Origin: Aradus depressus
Taxonomy: Eukaryota; Arthropoda; Insecta; Hemiptera; Aradidae
Assembly: GCA_963662175.1 (NCBI GenBank)
Contig: OY759218.1
Location: forward strand, 26,310,051 to 26,374,050
Length of the DNA stretch: 64,000 bases
Direction: 5' to 3'
Position numbers and translations under genes: made by a program
In this document: piece after piece, positions 1 through 9,984 of the stretch
Numbering within the stretch: position 1 is the first letter of the stretch
Layout of the letters: each line of letters begins with the position of its first letter
Notes under the pieces: generated by a model
Databases searched by the model: none
What the model was told of the DNA's origin: nothing
Seen by the model: only the letters and a program-made list of their open reading frames with translations

Positions 1-146
1 TAGCTGACAGGAGTGGTGAGGCCGAGGGAGGCCAACCCAGCGGCGGTCTTGTTGTGGATGGCAGTGGCAGAGACGATCTGAGCCGACGACATGGAGGACA
101 TGGTCTGGAGCGCCTTCTCCTTGGCAGCATGGTCCGTCGGCACCAC
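1..146 (-). CDS. sd: scalloped/TEAD exon just after the TEA domain (partial)
   Basis: This exon encodes the start of the linker between the TEA DNA-binding domain and the C-terminal Yorkie/YAP-binding domain of a TEAD transcription factor. The acceptor is a clear pyrimidine tract ending in AG with the exon starting at 146 in phase 0, which matches the phase-0 donor at 919. It reads VVPTDHAAKEKALQTM, then MSSAQIVSATAIHNK, a signature found right after the TEA domain in vertebrate TEAD1 and in insect orthologues, then a Gly/Ala/Leu-rich stretch. The exon continues past base 1, so the YAP-binding half lies outside the window. Fly sd also has isoforms with a different sequence here; this is the TEAD1-like form. 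Confidence 0.93.
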   Translation of the reverse strand, partial: MVPTDHAAKEKALQTMSSMSSAQIVSATAIHNKTAAGLASLGLTTPVS

Positions 147-267
147 CTGAACATGAACATGGAAGACACATCAGTTACGTGGGGAAGCGATAGTGTTTAG
201 ACAATTTCTGGGGGCATTCGAAAGCTATTGCTCAGAGGGTCGAGAACCGAGAACTATCAATTATATA

Positions 268-734
268 CAGAAAAACCCCTCTTTACGGACACCTTTCCTT
301 ACGGACAATTTTGCGATGTCCCGGCCTGAAATATAGGAAAACAATGTATTTTTACCCCTCTCGCAACGGCCACCCCTCTAACCAATTTTTCGTCATCAAG
401 AGACAAAATTTACCTCTCCTAAGCGGACACTTACAAAAGAATACATTTGAAAAATGTAATTTTGAATGCTTTTTATTATTCGTAAAATTCGCTGTTCGTG
501 AAACAGGCATACATGCCTACGGTTTGGTTTATTGTCCATAATAAATATTATTAGGTGTTTTTTTAACTAATTATCTATTGTTCCTTACCTACATATGTAG
601 TATTAAACATAAAAGCAAATTAAACTTTTTGTATATGTACCTACATACATATAATGATTTTTTTTTTTTTTAAATCCTCCTCAACGGACAATTTTCTTGG
701 TCCCGTGACTGTCCGTTGCAGATGTGTTTTACTG
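268..734. mobile_element. pogo/Tigger-type non-autonomous element
   Basis: The 467-bp element sits in TA (266-267 and 735-736). Both ends read inward as CAG-AAAAC-CTCT followed by ACGGACA, the usual terminal pattern of pogo/Tigger elements. The right end is the better preserved. The interior repeats ACGGACA-like subterminal motifs. A 76-codon open frame inside (311-541) has no recognisable domain and I do not treat it as a gene. It lies in the sd intron between the exons at 1-146 and 919-1049. Confidence 0.65.
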
Positions 735-918
735 TAATATAAATTGTCGGATTTTTGAGTCTAATTTCAGATGCATCGATGATTTACCAAATAGGAAACA
801 ATTTCGTGGACAAAGGTGGTTTCTCAAAGTCTACACTAAGTTTCTGGACATATTTTTGATAGGCTCGATATAGTAACAATCTCACCGACTAGGCCGGCTA
901 ACCTGCTATGTTACATAC

Positions 919-1049
919 CACTTTGAGTTTAGCCTGGATCTCGCGGAGCCTCCGTCGTGCCAGGACCTGGATGTGGGAACTGACCTGCTTCCTCGTCCGG
1001 GTCTTCCCAGTCCTCAGCTTGATGTACCTGGCGATCAGCTCGTTCCTAC
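919..1049 (-). CDS. sd: scalloped/TEAD exon, second half of TEA domain
   Basis: This is the DNA-recognition half of the TEA domain. The acceptor AG lies at 1051-1050 and the exon starts with GT, which completes the Gly codon split by the phase-1 donor at 5117. The 43 complete codons read [43 protein letters not shown]. They are almost identical to fly Scalloped and human TEAD1 through the third (recognition) helix, [12 protein letters not shown]. The donor is GTG|GTATGT (GT at 918-917). ARRRLRE replaces the ARRKLRE of fly. There is no frame break. This is the most secure gene call in the window. Confidence 0.97.
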
Positions 1050-1540
1050 CTGAACATCCAGAACAAATATATTAAACAATTTGTAAAGGCACATAATACA
1101 TGAGCTCAGGATCTATAATAATATTATATCCGACCGCTGTTTGAATCTTCACCTCTCAAACTTATGATTTTCTGTGCATTAGTTAAACACAAAAATATTA
1201 ATTTTCAACTTTCTTTGAGCATTCGCTTCAGAGATACGAGGATATAAAAATCGGTCAAGACATACACAGGGAGTGTTAATAGGGTTCCGCATCGCTGGTA
1301 AGTAGGTATCACCTAGAATTAGTTTGTCAGGTAAATTTCAGCGTCGTAATGAAGCAATAAGGGCCTATGGTTGCTGCAAATCCTCTTAAATTTAAATTTG
1401 TTATTCCTAGGCTCAGAAAGAGCTATTATTACTTTTCCAATTTTGTCAGTGAGTACTGTCTAAAAAAGTGAGAGGATGGGACATTTGAAAATGATATTCT
1501 GATCTCCCTACAGACATAATTTCTGACACAAAAATAAAAA

Positions 1541-2280
1541 GTCGACCGGCAATGTACTTCCCCAGAACGAATTAATCAATTCACTTTTCGCTTCCTCGCC
1601 AAAACCAGTCGACAGTTTGTGCTATTATTCAATGGTTGACTTACATAGGTGCTCCTAAAGCATCATACTAAATTTTATGTCAATAAATTCATTACATCGG
1701 CTGTTATTAGGATTTTTGAATTGAGCACTCTACTCTGAAGCTCCTCTTCCCTTAAGCCGATTCCGCTGAAAATTGATAATTGCCGTCCTTGTGGGATTTT
1801 GAATGAAATTTTGTGTTCATATATTCATTACAACCATAGTTATTAGAGTTTTTGGGTTAAGCCTCTCCCCTAACCCCCCCCCCCCCCCCCCCCCCACCCC
1901 TTTGGCCGATTTAGCTGAACATCGATAGGTGTTGTCCTTATGGGGTTTTGGTAACACATATAAAATTGTGTGTCGATACATTCATTCTATCGTTATTAGA
2001 GCTGTTATGTTAAGCCTCAAACTAATCCCCCCTCCCTTTTGGTGGATTTGGCTGAGAAACAAAAGGTGTCGTCGTTAGAGCGTTCTGAATTGATACAATT
2101 CCGTGTCGATACATTCATTCTATCGGGAGTTATCATGTTCAGACACACAGACAGATTTTTTTTGTTTTCATATTTGGAATCTAGAAGTCAGAAAACAGGA
2201 AATTCAGTTGAAAACTCGGCATCGAATTGTTGAACGATTACATAACTTCCCTCATACTTCGTAGAGCTGGGGAAATAAAA
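1541..2280 (+). mobile_element. Rep142 modular repeat, apparently complete copy
   Basis: The left end has a partial palindrome, then CAATGTACTTCCCCAG. The right end is GAGCTGGGGAAATAAAA, so the copy is bounded by imperfect inverted repeats. The interior holds four units marked by a gatacattcatt-like motif; the spacings between successive markers are 136, 157 and 133 bp. The 157-bp unit contains a 22-C homopolymer at 1874-1895. The last unit carries a CGGGAGTTATC...GTTCAGACACACAGA motif, then a unique terminal segment ending ATTACATAACTTCCC. There is no convincing coding frame. Confidence 0.7.
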
Positions 2281-2586
2281 TTTTAACATATTCTACTCAC
2301 TAAGCTAATCATTTTGATACCCCATTTGTCTAGGTAAAAAAAACGTAAAACCCTTTGGGGGTACGGAACTCCAAAAATCTACAAATTGGGCTTGTTTTTG
2401 GTGTTTCAAATAGCTATAACTGTGAATGTATTGCAGCTATGAAGGTGTGAGTGGATTCATTTTACAGGCCCTGAATAGGGCTTTAATATGGTATAAATAA
2501 ATATTAATAAATAACTATTCACTGTCTCACACTTCAATCACAATCAGACACAAATACACATTCCCTTCAGTACACACATCAACTCG

Positions 2587-2644
2587 TCATTTGAAGGCCC
2601 TGAGAAGGAAATGAACAGTTTCCGAAACGTTGGCCAAATAATGA
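2587..2644 (+). ncRNA. hammerhead-ribozyme-like motif (core damaged)
   Basis: A 58-nt type-I hammerhead layout can be folded by eye. Helix I has an outer TCATT/AATGA pairing, an internal loop, and an inner GGCC (596-599 of this kilobase) paired with GGCC at 2632-2635. Stem II is GGAAA (2607-2611) with TTTCC (2619-2623). It is followed by GAAA (2624-2627), the self-complementary ACGT (2627-2630) as minimal stem III, and T2631 as the cleavage-site base. The core reads CTGAGAA, as if position N7 of CTGANGA were deleted, so I expect it to be inactive. Hammerheads of this small form are known from Penelope-like retroelements. Confidence 0.5.
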
Positions 2645-3179
2645 GTTTTTTCTTCACACGACAGAATCTCGACTTCCCTCAACATTGGAAAAGATACGAT
2701 ACTGTCAGCTCTATCAATCAAAATGTCTTTCTGTCCTTGTGTCCATAAGTCCGGCAGAATGTATATTCACGATACTGGCAGGTTAATTCAAGCATGGCCT
2801 AAATTAGGCTATGATGCATTCTCAACTTTCAAGTGTGGGGGGCTGTCGGGGAGAAACGCCTTTATGTTTTTCAACAATCTGTGACGTCATTTCAAAATGT
2901 TCAATGAGATTTACTCAAAATGTTTTTTTTTTGTTTTTTTAAGGAGGAGGATCGACTCAATGATCGATGAAACATACTAAAATTTCTTCTATATGAAACG
3001 CAAATGTTTAGGCGCTAATAGGCCAGACGACATGGAAAATATATATTTTACGTATATAAAGGCGAAACAACTCTGACAAGGCAGCTAGCTAGACATAGTT
3101 AGTTGGGACTTAGGGAGGACAAACAAAGGGACCACATTAATTGGAGAACTGAGTGGTAGAGGGGGACACGTCCCCTCAT

Positions 3180-3425
3180 AACTATAATAACGATATTCGT
3201 TTTGGCGGGAGGGTGGGGGTGGGCGGTAATGGGAGTGGATCTTGGGCGGGAAAATAAGTAGAGGGATGGCAGGAAGAGAGGAAGAGGGAAGGAGGGTGAG
3301 AGGAGGGAGAGGGGGGAAGACAACTATGCCAAGAATGTGCAATTAGTGGAGATGGGAGGAGGGGGGACGTTAGGGGGGGCCGGGGGCGGGGGGGTAAGAA
3401 AATGAAAGAAAGATGTGGGGCGGCC
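3180..3425. repeat. purine-rich (G/A) strand-asymmetric tract
   Basis: For about 245 bp the plus strand is almost all G and A, with runs such as GGGAAGGAGGG and a final block of G runs up to nine long. Open frames on the minus strand here are Pro/Ser/Leu-rich simple-sequence artefacts. The tract lies in the 4-kb sd intron between 1049 and 5117, and the transcribed sd RNA would be pyrimidine-rich. Confidence 0.7.
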
Positions 3426-3669
3426 GGCACACAAATCTCACAGAGACCAACCTAACCTAACCCACAACAGAACAACCAACAACAGATACACCATCAAATA
3501 TAATATTTAATTAAAAAGTAGGTGCAACATCAGCAATGTACTTCCCCACATCGAATTATTTGAAATCAAACTTTTCACTCTCTAAACTTTTCTCTTCTTT
3601 AGCCATTAAATCGGTAGTTATTAGGGTTCTTCCCTCTCATCGAAATTCATCTGCAACTAAACAGTCAGT

Positions 3670-3745
3670 ACAGTAGACTGATTATCCGCGCCCCTCGGTT
3701 CCAGAGGAAGATAATGCAAACGTGCGGATAACCGAGGTTTTCAAG
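3670..3745. mobile_element. solitary pogo/Tigger terminal fragment
   Basis: ACAGTAGACTGATTATCCGCG at the left is the typical start of Tigger-type elements, followed by an imperfect inverted copy (TGCGGATAACCGAGG at about 3722-3736). No matching far end was found. Confidence 0.5.
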
Positions 3746-3837
3746 TTTGAGGCAATAAATGTCTATTTACTCAAATTAAACAATCATCTTTTCATAAGCA
3801 AATAAGGAATCAGTCCAACTATATATTTTTTATTTAC

Positions 3838-3880
3838 TCCTCAACTAGTTTCGGCAATTTGCCATCCTCAGGTGGTGAAT
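3838..3880 (-). ncRNA. hammerhead-like motif, minus-strand arm
   Basis: Mirror copy of the motif at 3941-3980. Core CTGAGGA is read from 3871 down to 3865, stem II GGCAA/TTGCC is intact, then GAAA and ACTAGT. This arm has the better stem II. Confidence 0.55.
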
Positions 3881-3940
3881 CTTAATGTGAAGAAGGGGTT
3901 AAAGAAATAGACACATCTCAGGGTCTGACATTAAGATTCA

Positions 3941-3980
3941 CCTCCTGAGGATGGCAAATTGCTGAAACTAGTTGTGGAGT
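3941..3980 (+). ncRNA. hammerhead-like motif, plus-strand arm
   Basis: Core CTGAGGA is at 3945-3951, with one unpaired T, stem II GGCAA/TTGCT, GAAA at 3964-3967, the self-complementary ACTAGT at 3967-3972 as stem III, and T3973 as cleavage base. Helix I pairs only partly (CACCTC with GTGGAG). Combining the two arms restores CCAC/GTGG, which suggests a decayed but once paired helix. Confidence 0.55.
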
Positions 3981-4386
3981 AAATAAAAAATATATAATGG
4001 ACTCATACCTCTGTATTACTACAATTAGTTGATGTGGAAAAAAAATCGAAAAATTCCAATTTTATAAAATATTGCTCCAATGTGCGAAAAGGTGCAACTC
4101 TATCGAAAAATTATCCATTTCAATAATCTTCCTAATAAATGTTTGCCCATGAATTTTGTCAGATGTAAGTAAAATGGGACATAGACACAGCTATAAGCCA
4201 CGGAAGATGTCTCATTATTTTCATAAGTTTCTATAAAGGTACATAACTTATGGGGGCCACTGCCTTAATGAACGTATTCTATTACGAATTATTATATTCA
4301 TAATAAGACATTATATATTATTATCATTTTTGGTCATTTAACTACTTAAAAAATATAAACAATGACTTCAATAAATATCAAAGACA

Positions 4387-4450
4387 AAGGGCCATAGCAG
4401 GACTATCTTATACCAACTACTTTTGTACAGATTATTTTAAGTCCTCTTAT
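4387..4450 (+). repeat. solitary arm of the 33.3-kb inverted-repeat MITE family
   Basis: GGGCCATAGCAGGACTATC and CTTATACCAACTAC match the left arm of the element at 33345-33598. The right half is missing. Confidence 0.5.
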
Positions 4451-4528
4451 GACTTCTTTACATATTTTTTATTAATAATAAAAAACTACAGATAATATAA
4501 ATACCTAAGTTAATATAAATACCTAAAT

Positions 4529-4748
4529 ATGAAACTTATTTCAAAGTTCATTGCTACAATCGTTCCTGTGCTACAGCGTAGACAAAGTTTCAACCCCACA
4601 CACATGTACATACCGACATCATCGCGAAAATTGCCAAAACGCTTTCGGGGGACCTTGAAACGTGAAAATCCGTGGAAAACTCAATCTCGGGTTTTCGCAC
4701 AATTAACTTATTTCCTTGCACTAAATAAGAGATATAAGAAAGTAAAAA
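4529..4748 (+). repeat. interspersed repeat F fragment
   Basis: The segment shares the blocks CATCATCGCGAAAATTG, CCTTGAAACGTGAAAATCC and TTTTCGCAC with copies near 32.2, 34.1 and 41.6 kb. A 76-codon open frame runs through it. The homologous copies break that frame, so I treat it as a repeat and not a gene. Confidence 0.55.
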
Positions 4749-4750
4749 AT

Positions 4751-4870
4751 TGTCGGTGATTCACCAGCAATCTACTTCCCCAGCGCGAATTGATGAACTA
4801 AGTTTTCTCTCCCTTAAACACCAGTCCACTGATCTGGTTGAAAGTCAATAGATGTCAAGATTTATTGTTC
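4751..4870 (+). mobile_element. Rep142 left-end fragment
   Basis: TGTCGGTGATTCACCAGCAA, then TACTTCCCCAG, matches the Rep142 left end including its external palindrome. The copy breaks off after one partial unit. Confidence 0.6.
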
Positions 4871-5116
4871 ATATTGCATCCTGGATTCTTGTAACTTCCT
4901 GGAAACTTGTAGTAAATAAAGAGCCCGACTGAAGTCTGGCTGAAGGTATTCCTCCACTTCAGGCCTACGATGAAGGGCGATTTTTTTCTGTTTTGCCATA
5001 TCTCAAAATTTTGTGTAAATCGGAAAGGGGATACAAACTTGGATCTAGGTATGCCTAAGAGGAACGTCCTGGATAGAGTCTACACCCTTATTGCAAACAG
5101 AAATAAGGCTACTCAC

Positions 5117-5373
5117 CGTACATCTTTCCCTCGTCTGAGAGGATGATCTTCCGTCGACCACATGGAGGGTAAATGGCCAGTGCCTCCTGGAAGCTTTGTT
5201 CGATGTCCGGAGACCAGACTCCCTCTGCATCAGCTGCGGCGAGCTCTTTGTCATCCTCGGACTCGGCCACCTCCAGACTCCCCTTGTCAGAGCCTGGGCC
5301 CGGGCCTCCTTCGGCCACCGGGCCCCCGCCCCACGACCCGCTAATCCTGCCCCCCGCACCACCCTCCAACAAT
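5117..5373 (-). CDS. sd: scalloped/TEAD exon, N-terminal region and first half of TEA domain
   Basis: The exon starts after TTGTATGGTTTCAG with its first base as a third codon position. It reads a Gly-rich stretch, then an acidic patch ([11 protein letters not shown]), then [39 protein letters not shown] and the first base of a Gly codon. The donor is G|GTGAGT at 5116. The last 40 residues are nearly identical to fly Scalloped and human TEAD1 and form helix 1 and the start of helix 2 of the TEA domain. The Gly-rich segment is lineage-specific. No in-frame ATG precedes the TEA domain within the exon. Translation must start in an upstream exon or, as known for vertebrate TEADs, at a non-AUG codon (TTG TTG are the first full codons here). 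The long out-of-frame ORFs on both strands are shadows of its high GC. Confidence 0.96.
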
Positions 5374-5545
5374 CTGAAACCATACAACAAAAATTCATCA
5401 GGGTGTACATTCCAGAGTTACGTAGCACAGATAAGTAAATGTCACCTATAATTAGTTTTACAGGTAAATTTACGTAAGTTTTCTTTTAGACTTGCTGGGC
5501 CAACAAGTGTGTACTTTTGGAATATGTAGAAAAATGAATAATAAA

Positions 5546-5900
5546 GTCGTCGGTGAATCATCAGAAATGTACTTCCATAGCGCAAGTTAATCAACTAAAT
5601 TTTCGCTTTCCTTCTCAAACCAATCTTCCGTTTTGGTTGAAACTCAATAGGTGCTTGCTAATTCAGGGACTTTTGAATCATAATAAAGTTCGTATTGATA
5701 CATTCATTATATCCACAGGTTAGGGTTTTTGAGTTGAGCCCCCTCCTCTAATCCTCCGTTCCTTTCGGCCGATTTAGCTCAAAACATACAGGCGTCGTCC
5801 CTATAGGTTTCGTCCTTGTGGAGTTATTGATACAGTTTCGGGAATTATCATGTTCAGAAAAGGACATTTTTCGCATTGGGGAAGTACATTGCTCACCAAG
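5546..5900 (+). mobile_element. Rep142 copy, shortened
   Basis: The left end has the full palindrome-like GTCGTCGGTGAATCATC, then a TACTTCC block, two internal units with TACATTCATTATATC-like markers, and a terminal CATTGGGGAAGTACATTGC in inverted orientation at about 5875-5895. The copy is bounded by two left-type ends. Confidence 0.55.
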
Positions 5901-6297
5901 AACTCCCCCTCCCAATCTTACTTTAGCTTCAACGCGCCAATTTTTTTTTGTACTCATTGTTGTCTAGATGTTGGAATCATAAACTTTACTCAGTTAGTCA
6001 AAATTTCACGTTGCTAAATATTTTGCTGTGACAGATGACTTGGCGAGAACAATAGGGTTCCTCTGCACCCTTTGAGGAAACGGAACCCTAAAAGTACCCT
6101 CAACAAAAGGGACAGATTTGTGCAATCCAATGTTTGGTCGTTACCTCTGGCTTTGGATCTCAGAAAATGGCCAAACATTGGATTAGCAAGACGCAAAACG
6201 TTTGGCGCATTGCATGTTTTTTTTTAAATTAAATTTAGATTGTTCAATTTTTGCTTAAACCCAAACTAGATACTGTAATACATAAAAGTAACTGAAC

Positions 6298-7190
6298 TCC
6301 CTCCTTTTCCCTTCAGCCGATATCACTGAAATTTGACAGGTTATGTCCTCATTGGGTTTTGACTTTAAATATGAAATTAGTCCTTACACTAATTACATCG
6401 GCAGTAGTTGTTTTTGCGTTGAGCCCCGCTCTGATACCGATTTGGTCACACATAAAAAATATCGTGTTGATTCTATCGGAAGTTATCGTGTTCACAGACA
6501 CACAGTCTTTTTTTTCATATTTGGAATCTAGAGTTCAGAAAACATGAAATTCGGTTGAAAACTCTGCATCGAATTTGTGACCAATTATATAACATTCCCA
6601 GCCATACGAAGTATATATCAGTCGACACGAAATTTTACATGTGAATCCAGAACCCTCTAACACCTATTCATTTTCAGTCAAATCGGCCAAAGGGAAGGAG
6701 GGATTAGAGGAGAGGCTTAACTCAAAAACTCTAATAATTGCCGTTGTAATGAATGTGTCAACACAAAATTTCATATGTGAATTCAAAACCCCTAATAAGG
6801 ATGACATATAATAATTTTCAGCGGAATCGGCAAAAGGGAAGAGAGATCAGGGAGGGGGCTCAACTCAAAAAACCCAATAACTGCCGATGTAATGATTGTA
6901 TGACATTTCTTTCATATTTGAAGTCAAAACAGAAGGACATAACCTGTCAAACAGCGATATCGCGGTGGGGTTCAGGGGAGGGGGCTCAATTCAAAAATAT
7001 GACTATAATAACTGACGATTTACTGAATTTATCGACACAAAATTTAGTTAGAATGAGGATTTAGGAGCCCCTATGTACGTCAACTATTGAATATTATGCG
7101 CAAACGGCTGACTGGTTTTGGAGAGGGAGCGAAAAATTAATTGATTAATTCGGTCTGGGAAAGTACACTAAAGGTGATTCACCGACGACT
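6298..7190. mobile_element. two Rep142 copies in opposite orientation
   Basis: The first part (6298-6620) runs forward through units into the unique terminal segment (AACTCTGCATCGAATTTG, then ATATAACATTCCC). The second (6621-7190) is reverse oriented, with at least three units (GCCAAAGGGAAGGAGG, GGCAAAAGGGAAG) and a left end reading outward as GGGAAAGTACACT and GGTGATTCACCGACGAC. The outer palindrome is at about 7172-7187. No coding potential. Confidence 0.6.
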
Positions 7191-7199
7191 TTTTTATAA

Positions 7200-7680
7200 T
7201 GTTTAAAAACAACAGCCATGTTAGATGCTAAAACAATGGTGTTTGTAAAGACAATGGTTTTATCTCTCAATGAGTGGTGTCATTCATTTCGGATAGGTGA
7301 TCACGATATCCTCTGTCCGTCTCGAGCCCGAAATAGTGTCGAGCAATTGAACATTTTACCAATACTAAATTTCGGGTCCAAAGCGCGAAACAAAGGTTAT
7401 TTCGGGCTTTGGAAAAAGTGCCAAATACAAACTTCGTCTAATACCCCTTATCATCTCAAAATTGTATAAATATCTAAAAAATAAAAATTCAAAATGAGAA
7501 AATGCTACAAATATTGTTCGGTCGACACCGGTATGGATAGTCCCCAAAGAGGAGACTGGTGCCTCCAGTCAAAAAAGGTGAGGACTGGCAGTTGTTTATA
7601 ACTAGAACCCGGATTTCGAGCAGTAAAAAAAATTAAAAACGTGCAATAAGAAATAAAATCCTGCCATTAACAGTTATTCT

Positions 7681-7725
<45 letters not shown>

Positions 7726-8380
7726 ATTCAATTTGTAAATTAATTAACTTTTCCAGCATATAAATATATAAAAAATATTTACTCAAAACATAAGTTCTTT
7801 TTTACCTCCATGTTTTAATTACAAAAGCATATATGTATACATTTTTTATTAAAAAAATACTAGAGATATGTAAAATACAAAACAATTCATCAAATTATTC
7901 GAGGCCGAGAATTTGATTTCAATTAAATTGATATATATTTGTTAATTAAGCAATTGATGCGTTAAAATTTACCACTAAAACATTTCAAAATTCTTGTCTG
8001 AAAAACTCTGCCTCCTGTTGCTAAGTACATACGTGACGCTGACGCTTGTGATGGGGCATATTTTTAATAACTGTTTATAATGTCAGGTTGTCCAATCCAA
8101 TATCACCATTTATCCGCATTTTAGTTTTTGAGTTGGTCAAATCCGGGATTTCTACTCAAAACTGTTGTAAATTTGTCGATTAACGAATATATACATTTTC
8201 AAACTAACTTACAAATAAATTTTCCAATTACGACAAAATATACAATTTTGTACAGGAAAAACCTAAAACGTGCAATTTTTCCAAAAATGTTAAAAACGTG
8301 CAATTTCATGCAAAATAAATCTAATATCTAATTTCCACGGATCGAATATTGAAAATGTTCTAGATCAACTGGGACAAGCA
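7200..8380. other. no recognisable gene; AT-rich, 40-A homopolymer
   Basis: There is a 40-A run at 7683-7722. The imperfect inverted AATTTCGGG/CCCGAAATA around 7328-7410 may be a decayed foldback. The short ORFs have no recognisable motif. Confidence 0.5.
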
Positions 8381-8383
8381 ATA

Positions 8384-8894
8384 CAGTAGAGCGTTGGAAA
8401 TCCGGACGTCAAAAATCCGGATCGGCTCGGCGGTGAGAGCAGGTGGGATGTGGGAGGTGTGTGGTTAGAGAGGCAACCTGAGGGGACGGCGACACAACTC
8501 GTACTTCTTGAAAGACTGAGAGATATGACTGCAAAGAAACGTACGTCAACTCTTGTACAAAAAACAATTAAGGACTTTTTTATCCAGCAAGTTTCTATTA
8601 ATTACAGTAGATTCTTGTTTTTTTTCTTTTCTAAAAAGTATTGTAGAGTTAGTAATCTAAATTACATAATGTACATGTTCTTATTCAATATACTTTATTA
8701 AATTATTTTGTGTACTGTATTTTTCGAACCCTTCAGCATCTATTTTGCAATACACTAGACTCCCGAGCGTCATGTATCCTCTAGTCGATACATATACGTA
8801 TGTATACAGTTATTGAGCAATTTGAAAATCCGGACAATTCAGTAATTCGGATGGGTCCCGGTTCCGATCGATCCGGATTAACGACGCTCCACTG
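8384..8894. mobile_element. pogo/Tigger element, internally deleted
   Basis: The element sits in TA (8382-8383 and 8895-8896). Its inverted termini are CAGTAGAGCGTTGG-AAATCCGGA and, from the right, CAGTGGAGCGTCGTTAATCCGGA. It is 511 bp long and retains only the C-terminal piece of a transposase. Confidence 0.8.
8486..8600 (+). pseudogene. Tigger-type transposase C-terminus
   Basis: The frame reads LVLLERLRDMTAKKRTSTLV, then QKTIKDFF. This matches the basic C-terminal tail (KR, then KQxxIxxFF) of pogo/Tigger transposases. The catalytic DDE domain and the CENP-B-like DNA-binding domain are absent. The surrounding open frame (8450-8701) includes unrelated flanking sequence, so its ATG is probably not meaningful. 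The element could only be moved by an enzyme supplied elsewhere. Confidence 0.6.
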
Positions 8895-8897
8895 TAT

Positions 8898-9040
8898 ATG
8901 TATTTAAGGACACTGGACTTGGTATCAGGTTTTCATCAGATACCTGTCTATTCATCCCAATCATACATAATACCAAAATCAGCTTTCAGTACCCTTCTGG
9001 TCACTGAATTCAATGAATCAATAACTTCATTGCTCATAAA
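8898..9040 (+). pseudogene. Ty3/gypsy reverse transcriptase scrap
   Basis: The frame reads TLDLVSGFHQIPV and, after a spacer, KSAFSTLLVTEF. This matches the DLxSGYHQI and KTAF blocks of Ty3/gypsy reverse transcriptases, upstream of the YxDD active site, which is missing. The fragment abuts the right end of the Tigger element and has no LTR nearby. About 45 residues survive of a domain of some 200. Confidence 0.6.
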
Positions 9041-9188
9041 GAATTATCTTACAGGAAGGAGTTGGATACATAATCATAAATACAATAATAAGGACTAAAC
9101 TAAAATAAAACAATGCAGATAACATTAATTAACAAAACAATAGGAATGATTTCTTCATAAAATAAAATATAAATGATTCTAAAAACCT

Positions 9189-9581
9189 CGATGAATCACC
9201 GTCAATGTACTTCCCCAGAATTTATTAATCAATTAAATTTTCGCTCTCCCTCCAAACACAATCGACCGTTCGGACCAAAAATCAATAGTTGACTTACAAA
9301 GTGACTTCGTACTACATTTTGTGTCACCTTCATTACATAGAGTTGTTTTGTTACCTCCCCCCTAATCCCCTACTTCTCTTTGGCTGAAAATCAATAGGTG
9401 TCGTCCTGAATGCATATATAACATTTTGTATCGATACACTCATTCAATCGGGAGTTATCACCCGATAAGACATACAAACTGATTTTTCTTTTTGGAATGA
9501 GGAGTGATTCCTGTTAAAACTCAACATAAAATTTCTAACAGATTACATAACTTCCCCTATACTTCGTATAACTGGGAAAAT
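9189..9581 (+). mobile_element. Rep142 copy with short interior
   Basis: The left end is GATGAATCACCGTCAATG, then TACTTCCCCAG. Two units follow (the second with TCGATACACTCATTCAATCG, GGGAGTTATCAC). The terminal segment is ATTACATAACTTCCCCTATA, then ACTGGGAAAATAA. It is one of the shortest copies with both ends. Confidence 0.65.
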
Positions 9582-9984
9582 AATACAATACTGATATTAA
9601 TAAAAAAATTAAATGAAATAAAGCAATAAGTAAGTAAGCACTAGTCTTTTAGAGTTCCAAACTTGCCAGAAAAAACATATATCTCATGAAGAAGCTTCTG
9701 TTCATCTGAACTATCAGTAAACTGTGGAGATGCGTCTATTGTTGAGAAACATCTACCGGAACATCTCCCCAATAGCGAGCCAGGTATTTATCTCTAAACA
9801 TGGCGTAGAAGGGGCAGCCGTGGGCTAGGCCATCCACACAGCACAACCCACAATTAACCTCAACAGAGAACTAATTTTTCCCTTTTTTATTAATAAATCC
9901 GTGTCCATGTTTTTTTCTCTGTTAGCCGAAGTTGTACAAGTAGGTCATTATAAATTTTAAAAAATTTCATTTGGTTTGAAGAAC

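Larger units (their letters stand above)
3811..4005. mobile_element. foldback element with two opposed hammerhead-like motifs
   Basis: Arms 3811-3888 and 3928-4005 (78 bp each) are inverted repeats with only a few mismatches, separated by 39 bp. Each arm carries the hammerhead-like core CTGAGGA-T-GGCAA-loop-stem-GAAA followed by the palindrome ACTAGT. The plus-strand copy is at 3945-3973 and the minus-strand copy at 3871-3843. Both outer ends continue into an AT-rich TTTATTTACT tail, as in the other Penelope-like foldbacks of this window. Confidence 0.7.

Noticed and set aside
1541..2280. Rep142 as a classical Helitron
   Set aside because: A palindrome lies near one end, but there is no CTRR terminus, no TC start, no A/T host dinucleotide, and the two ends are inverted repeats of each other.
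3085..3430. Three overlapping minus-strand frames rich in Pro, Ser and Leu
   Set aside because: They are translations of the pyrimidine-rich strand of a simple-sequence tract, open only because it lacks stop-forming A/T combinations.
5045..5451. Five overlapping open frames of 60-127 codons on both strands around 5.1-5.45 kb
   Set aside because: They are shadows of the GC-rich sd exon. Only the minus-strand frame encoding the TEA domain matches a known protein and has matching splice phases.
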